In this document: in pieces, positions 28,001-35,376 of the stretch | Layout: each line of letters opens with the position of its first letter | Position numbering within the stretch: the first letter of the stretch is position 1 | NCBI GenBank assembly: GCA_045612065.1 | Contig: JAZKYH010000014.1 | Location: 1 to 64,000 of the forward strand | Source: UBA1189 sp045612065 | Lineage (GTDB): Bacteria > Bacteroidota > Bacteroidia > Bacteroidales > Bacteroidaceae | DNA: 64,000 nt | Direction of reading: 5' to 3' | Notes under the pieces: generated by a model | Seen by the model: the letters and a program-made list of their open reading frames with translations, nothing else | The model's database searches: none | What the model was told of the DNA's origin: nothing | Position numbers and translations under genes: made by a program

Positions 28001-28098
28001 TTGGCCTCATTGGCAAATGATGGAACTGCAAACAGCAACATCAGTAATATGCCGCATATCCTTCCGACAAAAGTTGTTGTGTTATTAGTCTTGTTCAT
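25027..28098 (-). CDS. SusC/RagA-family TonB-dependent transporter
   Basis: 1023 residues. After a signal peptide, residues about 40-125 are a carboxypeptidase-regulatory-like domain (VSGVVIDKKTKEPLIGVNVAIWKDG), followed by the plug (SDVVVTGF, ASATALYGSKAANGVIVITRK) and a beta-barrel with an aromatic C-terminus. It is an energy-dependent outer-membrane importer for oligomers. It heads an operon with SusD, DUF4843, a PKD-like lipoprotein and an M16 peptidase, so peptides or proteins are a more likely cargo than glycans; no CAZyme or anti-sigma factor is adjacent. Confidence 0.94.
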   Translation of the reverse strand: MNKTNNTTTFVGRICGILLMLLFAVPSFANEAKDGSTQVSGVVIDKKTKEPLIGVNVAIWKDGKIVVGTSTDIDGAFHITMSPQTNFEVVVSFMGYKDFKIDSKSGKLEGMHIELAEEANALSDVVVTGFVTKNKETFTGSVTEMSGIELRQVSGTNLIGAISALTPGMAMVQNTAEGSNPNHTPELVLRGMSSFSNSGQQVNQPTIILDGSEISMQDLYDLDINEVEKITVLKDASATALYGSKAANGVIVITRKPIQESTVRVQYSFTGNLQFPVLSDYNVLNASEKLEYERLAGLYNAYGQISSTTGLPLQYEYDEIYNNRYKQIAAGLNSDWLSQPARTAFSNDHSLRVYGGASNLRYELTGRFGDTRGVMKDDYRKRYNLGFKLDYYVGTLTLSNRTTYQEVSTKDTPYGSFSQYVEMNPYDRIYNEDGTINTDLTWDLDNPLYEATLGSFSKSGTRTLSNSTDLRWDINKMFLVTGHFNVSSDMGSSDVFTSPKSLIYKNETDLSKKGQYTKGMSQGMSYNGNLVGTFNKFFQDESLISVSTGWEINYGKSSSETIQAIGFFNDHLSYIGNAVSYPASDKPYGSQSETADVGAFVTGNVSWRNRYFADGTWRTTGSSQFGENNRYGHFWSSGLGWNILNEPFMKQAKRHFDIFKLRGSTGYTGKVSFSPFQAMTMYQYNNNYEYKNGIGAVPITIGNVDLTWERTMNYNVGFDLSMFDRRLNFTADAYIRNTTDLLLDKAFAPSTGVTTAKSNLGELQNKGIEFQLDGYVIRNNDFYWRLATMGYMNRNKITKINKALEEINKENQANASSSLTPLPQYAEGESVTALKLVRSAGIDPATGKEVYIKRDGTFTFEYDPADRVLIGDTEPAFNGTFSTNVFWKGFSVYALFSYRLGAWVYNTTRVSKVEGSDPQYNADKRVFDDRWKQPGDVALYKNIADSSRPEQTTRFAEKEYTLTLGSLNLSYEFDDKVCKSLHVRNMRTGINFTDILRLSSVKIERGTSYLYSQGFELFLNVTL

Positions 28099-28153
28099 TT
28101 ATGTTTGGTTAAGTTTATATCGTTCAATAATGCAGGTATTTGTAATGCGCGCG

Positions 28154-28183
28154 CAAAGATAGTAAAAAAAGTGCTTACCACAA
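28154..28183 (-). promoter_or_regulatory. Promoter of the SusC operon
   Basis: Minus-strand TTG (28181-28183), 19-bp spacer and TATCTTTG (28154-28161). The -33 element lies in the loop of the terminator of the preceding gene. Confidence 0.75.
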
Positions 28184-28200
28184 AACGTGGAAAGCACTTT
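28164..28200 (-). terminator. Terminator of the three-repeat secreted protein gene
   Basis: On the minus strand AAAGTGCTTTCCAC (28200-28187) pairs with GTGGTAAGCACTTT (28181-28168) and is followed by T residues. It overlaps the promoter of the SusC operon. Confidence 0.85.
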
Positions 28201-28232
28201 AACTTAATTAGATGCGTAGAAGTAAGGACTTC

Positions 28233-30224
28233 TTACTTTACGAGCACTTTGTTTCCGTTTACGATGTAAAGACCAGGAGCAGTGATTGCATCGAGCTTGC
28301 GGCCAAAGAGATCGAAGATACCCTCAACAACCTTGTTCTCAACTGTCACATCCTCGATGCCAGCATCAACGGCCTTCTTGGTAAGAGTCACATTTGAGTA
28401 GGTTGCGAGCTTCTGGTCTGTATTAGTATCCCAGTTGAATGCATAAACGGTGAAATCATCCATTGTGAGAACGTTACCGGCACCAAGTGTTACAGATACT
28501 GAGGTAGACATACCTGCCTTGTCGCACATGATGATGTAGTCGGGGTAACCACCACCAATGATATACATGCCCCATGCTGCGTCCAAAGCGAGAGTAGCGC
28601 TCTTGCCATCAGCTGCAACGTCTACGGTCTGATTTCCCTGATTGAGACTGTATACGTCTACATCCATGAATTTCTCAATGCGATAATGACCATCCTCGTA
28701 CAACTTAACTACTACATCAAATGTCGTGGGATATGCTTCTGCATCAATGCCAGCTTCAGTCTCTACGGTTGCTGTCAATGTGTACTCACCAGCCCAGTCA
28801 AATACCTCCTTGGTTGACTTAGCACCATAGAATGCTGCGATAGGTTCGCACTCACCGGTGGTGTAAGATGTGAGAGATACTGAGAAGTCTGCAAATGAGA
28901 ATGTTCCATCTTCGTCCATTGTAATAATCAAAGATGTTGCTTCTGCATTAGCATCAGTTATTACATGGCATGTCCAATCTCCTTCTCCATTACTTACCCA
29001 TGAATCAAGTGCGGCACCATTGTAGCCTCCAAGATTGATTGAGGCAGACTTGTCATCATCTGCAGGGGTAATAGTAATGTTCAAATCTTTATGGCCAAGG
29101 AACTCGGTTACAGCAAAGATATTACCGGGTTTCTTCTCAATAACCATGTCAAACTCTGTTGGGTATGCAATAGTATCGGTTTCATCCAAGTCTTCATAAT
29201 CAGCAACAGTTACCTTGTAAGTGCCTGACCAATCGTATGCATCGGGGTTCTCACGTGTAATGTAGCCATCAAATACCTGATGAACGAACGCACCTGCTAA
29301 TGTGCCTGTTTCAGTGCTGATAGTGTCTCTACGAACATAAATGTAGTCGTAAAGTGACATTGAAGTCTTTGAGTTGTAAGAGAATGTAAATGCTCCTGAG
29401 TACTGCTTAGAGCTTGAACGAATACCGAGACGAATACCGTTCTCTCTATCAAAGAATACAGTGTCGTGAGGAATGGTTACCATAGAACCATCGAAAGTTG
29501 CATCCAATGTGAAGGGCTCGTACTCGCCAAAAGCAAATGTAGCCTTCCAAGTATCCTTACCCTCACCTGCCTGTGCAAATTCTACGGTGAAAGAGTTAGG
29601 TTGATTGTCTGCATTTCTCAAACCACCTTCCCATGTCCAAAGACCAGTCAAGTCGGGATAACCTGAAGTGTCCTTCACGTCCAACTCGGTGGGAGTCATC
29701 TTGGCGTTGGTTACATTTGCGAGGATAGTAGCAGTGTATGAAGTCCAATCGAGAGAAACAATAGTGAAGTCGGGTACGGAAATCTCCTTAGTCTCGGGAT
29801 TGACAGTCATCTTCATGCCATACTGCTCTGAACCCTCAACATCCCAACGTGAGAAGGGCCACTCACCTTCAGCGTTAGCCACGGCGATATAGCCATCCCA
29901 AATGCCATAATTGGCACTATTGGGGCCATTGATTTCGATAGTGTAGGTTGATGCGTCGAATCCAGATACAGACATTGAATAGTCTGCGCCTGCAAAACCT
30001 TCAACGTCAGCCATGAAATACTGAGACTCAGCCTTGCCGATGATAACTTCGCAGTCGTTCTTGAACTTGCTGGCATGTTCTGCACCAGCCTCTGTTGTTG
30101 TGACTGTGGCGGTAAACTTCCATTTACCGAACAAGTCGGACATAACGCTCACCTGTGCTGAAACGGGCATTGCCACGAACAGCATCAAGGCAGCAAACAA
30201 GATAGAAAAGTAATTTTTCTTCAT
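28233..30224 (-). CDS. Secreted three-repeat beta-domain protein with C-terminal tail
   Basis: 663 residues with signal peptide MKKNYFSILFAALMLFVAMPVSAQ. Three to four homologous segments of about 150 residues can be seen, opening LFGKWKFTATVTTTEAG, WSGTYKVTVADYEDL and WAGEYTLTATVETEAG, each with a later V-x-x-F-x-V-x-S/A-x-x-W/Y-x-T strand (DFTIVSLDWTSYTA, DFSVSLTSYTTG, DFTVYAFNWDTNT). The fold looks like a lipocalin-type or other beta-barrel repeat; I do not recognise a named family. It ends with a short sorting-like tail (LFGRKLDAITAPGLYIVNG, NKVLVK). Own promoter at 30291-30320 and terminator at 28164-28200. Confidence 0.72.
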   Translation of the reverse strand: MKKNYFSILFAALMLFVAMPVSAQVSVMSDLFGKWKFTATVTTTEAGAEHASKFKNDCEVIIGKAESQYFMADVEGFAGADYSMSVSGFDASTYTIEINGPNSANYGIWDGYIAVANAEGEWPFSRWDVEGSEQYGMKMTVNPETKEISVPDFTIVSLDWTSYTATILANVTNAKMTPTELDVKDTSGYPDLTGLWTWEGGLRNADNQPNSFTVEFAQAGEGKDTWKATFAFGEYEPFTLDATFDGSMVTIPHDTVFFDRENGIRLGIRSSSKQYSGAFTFSYNSKTSMSLYDYIYVRRDTISTETGTLAGAFVHQVFDGYITRENPDAYDWSGTYKVTVADYEDLDETDTIAYPTEFDMVIEKKPGNIFAVTEFLGHKDLNITITPADDDKSASINLGGYNGAALDSWVSNGEGDWTCHVITDANAEATSLIITMDEDGTFSFADFSVSLTSYTTGECEPIAAFYGAKSTKEVFDWAGEYTLTATVETEAGIDAEAYPTTFDVVVKLYEDGHYRIEKFMDVDVYSLNQGNQTVDVAADGKSATLALDAAWGMYIIGGGYPDYIIMCDKAGMSTSVSVTLGAGNVLTMDDFTVYAFNWDTNTDQKLATYSNVTLTKKAVDAGIEDVTVENKVVEGIFDLFGRKLDAITAPGLYIVNGNKVLVK

Positions 30225-30290
30225 ACCTTAAAATTTAGTGTTAATAATTATTTTGTTAAAAAATGTATACCTATTGACTCGTTGAGGCGG

Positions 30291-30320
30291 CAAATGTAAG
30301 ACAAATTTTATGAAGTGCAA
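30291..30320 (-). promoter_or_regulatory. Promoter of the three-repeat secreted protein gene
   Basis: Minus-strand TTG (30318-30320), 19-bp spacer and TACATTTG (30291-30298), about 67 nt before the ATG. Confidence 0.7.
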
Positions 30321-30443
30321 TCATTTTGTTTCAAAAAATGCTGTAAAACATACTTTTTGCAGTAGTTTTGCTGTTCTTCCTATATGATAGCCTTATTTAC
30401 AGCACTTTTGCATTTTGCCAGAGTAGCTTCTCGCTATTTACCC

Positions 30444-30498
30444 CACAAGCTACCGAGCCGTACCTCACAAGCTACCGAGCCATGCCTCACAAGCTACC
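30444..30498 (+). repeat. Three direct repeats at 22-bp period upstream of dnaE
   Basis: CACAAGCTACC starts at 30444, 30466 and 30488. The first two units extend to CACAAGCTACCGAGCC plus CATGCCT/GTACCT-like ends. No gene is visible in 30225-30630, which otherwise holds two divergent promoters and the palindrome at 30563-30614. Confidence 0.75.
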
Positions 30499-30562
30499 AA
30501 TGTTCTCCTCGCTAGCTATTGCTGTAACTCAATGCCTTTAATTTGCTCCACAGTTGAAATTA

Positions 30563-30622
30563 GGCTGCGCCTTAGAAATGCTCAAATAAATTTGGCATTT
30601 CGTTCGGCTTGCACTAATTTTG
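30563..30622 (+). promoter_or_regulatory. Palindromic promoter element of dnaE
   Basis: AAATGC (30576-30581) and CAAAT (30583-30587) pair with ATTTG (30590-30594) and GCATTT (30595-30600). TTG at 30592-30594, a 20-bp spacer and TAATTTTG at 30615-30622 form a consensus promoter. The -7 box ends 8 nt before the dnaE ATG, so the mRNA should have almost no leader. A diverged relative of this element stands before VapE2 (54960-55011). Confidence 0.75.
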
Positions 30623-30630
30623 TCAGCACT

Positions 30631-33600
30631 ATGCAAGATTTCGTTCACTTACACGTACATACACAATACAGTATCCTTGACGGACAGGCGAGTATCCCCA
30701 AACTGGTGGATAAGGCTATCGCTGACGGCATGCGAGGCATTGCTGTTACCGACCATGGCAACATGATGGGTATCAAGGAGTTCATTAACTATGCCAACAA
30801 GAAGAATGGTGGCGTCAACGGGGAAATTAAAGACCTGAAGAAGCGCATTAAGGCCATCGAGGGTGGCAAGGAGGAGTGCGAAGACCCCACGGCTGCCGTG
30901 GCCGAATGTAAGGCCAAGGTGAAGGAACTGGAGGCAAAGCGCTTCAAGCCCATCATCGGTTGCGAGATGTATGTGGCTCCGCGTCGCCTACACCTGAAAG
31001 AGGGTAAGCCCGACAGTGCCAACTACCACCTTGTGGTGTTGGCCAAGAACGAGAAGGGCTATCACAACCTCATCAAGCTGGTGTCAAAGGCATGGACAGA
31101 GGGTTTCTACAACCGCCCCCGTACCGACCGTGTGGAGTTGGAGAAGTACAAGGAGGGTCTCATCGTATGCTCTGCCTGTCTTGGTGGCGAGGTACCCCGA
31201 ATGATTACGCGCGGCATGCTCAGCGAGGCCGAGGAGGCGATACAATGGTATAAGAGCACCTTCGGCGACGACTATTACCTGGAGTTGCAACTGCACAAGG
31301 CTACCGTAGCCCGTGCCAACCACGAGGCCTATGAGATGCAGGTGAAGGTGAATGAGAAACTCATCGAGTACAGCAAGAAGTTTGGTGTGGGATTGGTGTG
31401 TACGAACGATGTGCACTTCGTGAACGAAGAGCATGCCGAGGCGCACGACCGCCTCATCTGCCTCTCTACGGGCAAGGACCTCGATGACCCGCAGCGTATG
31501 CTCTACTCCAAGCAGGAGTGGATGAAGACGACGGCCGAGATGAATGCCATCTTCGGGCACATCCCCGAGGCTATGGCCAACACGGTGAAGATATGCGACC
31601 AGGTGGAGTTTTATTCCATTGACAACCCGCCCATCATGCCCAACTTTGAGATTCCCGAGGAGTTCGGTACTGAGGAGGGCTATCGTCAGAAGTATACTGA
31701 GGAGGATCTCTTCAATGAGTTTACTCGCGACGAGAAGGGTAACGTAGTGCTGAGTCAGACTGAGGCCGAGGCAAAGATTGAGAAACTTGGTGGATACGAT
31801 AAGTTGTACCGCATCAAATTGGAGGCCGACTATCTGAAGAAACTCACGATGGACGGTGCCAAGAAATACTATCCCGACATGACACCCGAAACGGAGGAGC
31901 GCCTCATCTTCGAGTTGCACATCATGAAGACCATGGGTTTCCCGGGCTACTTCCTCATCGTGCAGGACTTCATCTGGGCGGCACGTAACCTGCTGGGCGT
32001 ATCGGTAGGTCCGGGACGTGGCTCGGCAGCGGGTTCGGCCGTGGCCTACTGCTTGGAGATTACACGTATCGACCCCATCAAATATGACTTGCTGTTCGAG
32101 CGTTTCCTTAATCCCGACCGTATCTCACTCCCCGATATCGATGTGGACTTTGACGATGACGGACGCGGTGAGGTGTTGCGCTGGGTGACCGAGAAGTATG
32201 GTGCCGAGAAGGTGGCTCACATTATCACCTATGGTACCATGGCTACAAAGATGGCCCTGAAGGATGTGGCACGTGTGCAGAAATTGCCGCTCGACCGCGC
32301 CAACTACCTGTGCAAACTCATTCCCGATAAACTGCCCGACAAGAAACTCAACCTTGTCAATGCCATCGAGGCTATTCCAGAATTGCAGGAGGCTGAGACA
32401 TCGCCCGACCCTGTACTGCGCGACACGATCAAGTATGCCAAGATGCTCGAAGGCAACGTGCGCGGAACAGGTGTGCATGCCTGTGGTACCATTATTTGCC
32501 GCGACGATATCACCGACTGGGTACCCGTGAGCACCGCCGACGATAAAGAGACGGGCGAAAAACTTCTCGTGACCCAATATGAAGGTAGTGTTATCGAGGA
32601 CACAGGTCTCATTAAGATGGACTTCTTGGGATTGAAAACACTCTCCATCATCAAGGAGGCAGTGGCCAACGTGAAGCAGAGTCTCGGCATTGACATTGAC
32701 ATCGACACCATATCCATCGAAGACCCCAAGACTTACCAACTCTACTGCGAAGGAAAGACTATCGGTACGTTCCAGTTCGAGTCGCCCGGTATGCAGAAGT
32801 ACCTGCGCGAGTTGCAGCCCTCGACCTTCGAGGACCTCATCGCCATGAACGCCCTCTACCGTCCTGGTCCGATGGACTATATCCCCGACTTCATTGCCCG
32901 TAAGCATGGTCGAAAGCCCATCGAGTATGACATTGACTGCATGGAGAAGTACTTGAAGGATACCTATGGTATCACAGTGTACCAGGAGCAGGTGATGTTG
33001 CTCTCGCGCCAGTTGGCCGACTTTACCCGTGGTGAGTCTGACGCACTGCGTAAGGCGATGGGTAAGAAGAAGAAGGACATCGTTGACAAGATGAAACCCA
33101 AGTTCATCGCGGGCGGACAGAAGAACGGTCACGACCCCAAGGTACTCGACAAGATTTGGAGCGACTGGGAGAAGTTTGCCTCCTATGCCTTCAACAAGAG
33201 CCATGCCACCTGTTACTCATGGGTAGCCTATCAGACGGCCTACCTCAAGGCCAACTACCCACCGCAGTACATGGCTGCCAACCTCTCGCGAAACCTCTCG
33301 CGCATTGACGAAATCACCAAACTCATGGACGAGTGTAAGGCGATGGGTATCAACGTGCTTGGTCCCGATGTGAACGAGAGTTACAACAAGTTCTCTGTTA
33401 ATGCCAAGGGTGACATTCGTTTCGGCCTTGGTGGTGTGAAAGGTGTGGGTGAAGGTGCTGTGGAGGCCATCATCCGCGAACGTGAGGCCAATGGACCTTA
33501 CAAGAGCATCTACGACTTCGTAGAACGTGTCAACCTGCAGGCTTGCAACCGCAAGAATCTCGAGTGTTTGGCGCTTTCGGGTGGTTTCGACTGCTTCCCC

Positions 33601-34434
33601 GAGATGAAGCGCGAGCACTACTTTGCCGAGAATGCCAGGAAGGAGGGTTTCCTTGATACGCTCATCCGCTATGGCTCCTTGGTGCAGACCGAGCGTGCCC
33701 AAGCCATGAACTCGCTCTTCGGTATGGCTGGTATGACCGATGCCATAGCGCAACCCAAGGTGCCAGAGGATGTACAGGAGTGGTCGGCTATCGAACGTCT
33801 CAACAAGGAGCGTGATCTTGTAGGCATTTATCTTTCGGCCCATCCGCTCGATGAGTACCGCATCATCCTTGAAGATATCTGTTCGGTACACCTTGCCGAT
33901 ATGCAGGAGGTGCTCGACAGGAAGGAGGAACGCGAAGTGACTTTTGGAGGTGTTGTCACCGGCACACGCAGCGGATTTACTAAGAACAACAAACCCTTTG
34001 GTATTACCAAACTCGAGGATTTCTCGGGAACCTTTGAGATTGCTCTCTTCGGCGACGACTGGATGCGCTTCAATAATTATATGAAGGAGGGCTACTTCCT
34101 CTTCCTCCGTGGACGTGTCGCTCCGCGTAGGTTTGGTCCGGAATCGTACGAACTGAAGGTGGGCTCTATAGATTTGCTTCCAAATGTGAAAGACTCTTTG
34201 TTGCAATCTATCACCATCACCATTATGTCGGAGTTTCTCAATGAAGAGATGGTGGATGACCTTGTGACGCTGCTCAAGGAGTCGCCTGGTAATACTGATG
34301 TGCTGTTCCTGATTAGAGATGGCGAGGGCTTGTATCAGACCGAACTCAAGTCGCGTGCCGTGAAGGTATCTGTAAAGAACAAACTCATCAACTATATCAA
34401 GGGCTTGGAAGGGGTGAGTTACAAGTTTAACTGA
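30631..34434 (+). CDS. dnaE: DNA polymerase III alpha subunit
   Basis: 1267 residues, the replicative polymerase. The start at 30631 (MQDFVHLHVHTQYSILDG) is chosen because it directly opens the PHP domain; the frame upstream runs through the promoter. Domains in order: PHP (1-330, with HLHVHTQYS and TDHGNMMG), polymerase core with the catalytic acidic motif PDIDVDFDDDGRGEV near residue 500, GPGRGSAAGS, the RPGPMDYIPDFIARKHG fingers, helix-hairpin-helix, and a C-terminal OB fold (EVTFGGVVTGTRSGFTKNNKP). It ends 15 nt before a small exported lectin-like gene. Confidence 0.97.
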   Translation: MQDFVHLHVHTQYSILDGQASIPKLVDKAIADGMRGIAVTDHGNMMGIKEFINYANKKNGGVNGEIKDLKKRIKAIEGGKEECEDPTAAVAECKAKVKELEAKRFKPIIGCEMYVAPRRLHLKEGKPDSANYHLVVLAKNEKGYHNLIKLVSKAWTEGFYNRPRTDRVELEKYKEGLIVCSACLGGEVPRMITRGMLSEAEEAIQWYKSTFGDDYYLELQLHKATVARANHEAYEMQVKVNEKLIEYSKKFGVGLVCTNDVHFVNEEHAEAHDRLICLSTGKDLDDPQRMLYSKQEWMKTTAEMNAIFGHIPEAMANTVKICDQVEFYSIDNPPIMPNFEIPEEFGTEEGYRQKYTEEDLFNEFTRDEKGNVVLSQTEAEAKIEKLGGYDKLYRIKLEADYLKKLTMDGAKKYYPDMTPETEERLIFELHIMKTMGFPGYFLIVQDFIWAARNLLGVSVGPGRGSAAGSAVAYCLEITRIDPIKYDLLFERFLNPDRISLPDIDVDFDDDGRGEVLRWVTEKYGAEKVAHIITYGTMATKMALKDVARVQKLPLDRANYLCKLIPDKLPDKKLNLVNAIEAIPELQEAETSPDPVLRDTIKYAKMLEGNVRGTGVHACGTIICRDDITDWVPVSTADDKETGEKLLVTQYEGSVIEDTGLIKMDFLGLKTLSIIKEAVANVKQSLGIDIDIDTISIEDPKTYQLYCEGKTIGTFQFESPGMQKYLRELQPSTFEDLIAMNALYRPGPMDYIPDFIARKHGRKPIEYDIDCMEKYLKDTYGITVYQEQVMLLSRQLADFTRGESDALRKAMGKKKKDIVDKMKPKFIAGGQKNGHDPKVLDKIWSDWEKFASYAFNKSHATCYSWVAYQTAYLKANYPPQYMAANLSRNLSRIDEITKLMDECKAMGINVLGPDVNESYNKFSVNAKGDIRFGLGGVKGVGEGAVEAIIREREANGPYKSIYDFVERVNLQACNRKNLECLALSGGFDCFPEMKREHYFAENARKEGFLDTLIRYGSLVQTERAQAMNSLFGMAGMTDAIAQPKVPEDVQEWSAIERLNKERDLVGIYLSAHPLDEYRIILEDICSVHLADMQEVLDRKEEREVTFGGVVTGTRSGFTKNNKPFGITKLEDFSGTFEIALFGDDWMRFNNYMKEGYFLFLRGRVAPRRFGPESYELKVGSIDLLPNVKDSLLQSITITIMSEFLNEEMVDDLVTLLKESPGNTDVLFLIRDGEGLYQTELKSRAVKVSVKNKLINYIKGLEGVSYKFN

Positions 34435-34449
34435 TGACGTCTGGTGTTT

Positions 34450-35061
34450 ATGAAGAAACTGTATGTTGCAATTGCTTTGTTGGTACTCGGCATTGTAGGA
34501 ATCTATGCCCAAGGCCATCAACCTCCCCAGCTCCTCAAGAACCCCTCGTTCGAAGAGGAAGCAGAGCCCATCCGTAACCGCCGCTTTGGTCCCAATGGCG
34601 AGGGCGAACTCTTTGGTGGTTACCTGCCTGTTGGAGTCATCCCCGGATGGATAATGGTCGATAACAGAGAGGAGAAGTCAAGCATAGAGGCTGTCACGGA
34701 GCATCTGCTCGATGCCACTCAGGGCAAGGCTCTCCGTTGGGAGATTGCCAAGGCCCCAGCCACCATTGCCAATGTGGGATTTCAAGGTGTGGAGGCTGTC
34801 AAGGGTACTCAATACAGGCTGACCTTCTGGGCCCGTGCCGACAAGAGGTACAAGGGGAAGATTCAGGTGGGGCTACAGAGCAAGTGCGATGGCACACAAT
34901 ATGCCCAATCCGTGGTGAAGGGTCATATTAAGAAGCGCTGGAAGCGGTATACTGTCACCTTCACCGCTCACGAAGATGACCCGAAGGCACGTTTCGTGCT
35001 GACGGCCGACAAGCCCGGCACGCTATACCTTGACTGCGTGTCGCTCGTCGTTGCCGATTGA
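34450..35061 (+). CDS. Secreted CBM-like (galactose-binding fold) domain protein
   Basis: 203 residues from the ATG at 34450 (MKKLYVAIALLVLGIVGIYAQ, signal peptide). The rest is one domain resembling carbohydrate-binding modules of the CBM4_9 type: LLKNPSFEEE, GWIMVDN, GKALRWEI, YRLTFWARAD, YTVTFTAHEDDPKARFVLTAD, TLYLDCVSLV. No catalytic domain is attached. It lies 15 nt after dnaE on the same strand and probably uses the same transcript, with a terminator at 35067-35098. Ligand unknown. Confidence 0.72.
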   Translation: MKKLYVAIALLVLGIVGIYAQGHQPPQLLKNPSFEEEAEPIRNRRFGPNGEGELFGGYLPVGVIPGWIMVDNREEKSSIEAVTEHLLDATQGKALRWEIAKAPATIANVGFQGVEAVKGTQYRLTFWARADKRYKGKIQVGLQSKCDGTQYAQSVVKGHIKKRWKRYTVTFTAHEDDPKARFVLTADKPGTLYLDCVSLVVAD

Positions 35062-35066
35062 AATAG

Positions 35067-35098
35067 AATGAGGGTGTGCTTGGTGGCGCACCCTCATT
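35067..35098. terminator. Bidirectional terminator dnaE operon / DUF2007
   Basis: AATGAGGGTGTGC (35067-35079) pairs with GCGCACCCTCATT (35086-35098), one mismatch. The right arm contains the stop codon of the convergent DUF2007 gene. Confidence 0.85.
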
Positions 35099-35318
35099 TA
35101 TTATGCTCTATCAGTCGCTGGGCCTCTTCGGCATCTTCGGGCGATACGAGGACGCGCATGTCGCCCCCTACACCACTGTAATAGGATGTCACCAGCGAAG
35201 TGTGGTCTTCGACAATGCAGCGAATGCCGTTGGTCTCAAGTACTCCTCTGGTTACCTCGGCTTCGAAAGGGGTACCAGAGAATATGGTTACCCAAGCCTC
35301 GTTCTTATTGGTCTTCAT
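35094..35318 (-). CDS. DUF2007 (putative signal-transducing) small protein
   Basis: 74 residues: MKTNKNEAWVTIFSGTP, FEAEVTRGVLETNGIRC, then DMRVLVSPEDAEEAQRLIE. This fits DUF2007, a ferredoxin-like-fold small protein found widely in Bacteroidetes, of unknown role. It lies 58 nt after the ABC transporter gene on the same strand and may be cotranscribed with it. Confidence 0.85.
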   Translation of the reverse strand: MKTNKNEAWVTIFSGTPFEAEVTRGVLETNGIRCIVEDHTSLVTSYYSGVGGDMRVLVSPEDAEEAQRLIEHNK

Positions 35319-35376
35319 GGTTAGTCCCTCCTTTATATATTTATATACGTGTTCAACACGAATCGGCGCAAGATGT

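Noticed and set aside
30444..30498. Possible CRISPR repeats
   Set aside because: The units abut each other at a 22-bp step with no unique spacers, only three copies and no cas genes.
33217..34521. 434-codon antisense frame in dnaE (also 32125-33204, 359 codons)
   Set aside because: Shadow of the GC-biased dnaE codons; no family resemblance, and dnaE itself is intact.
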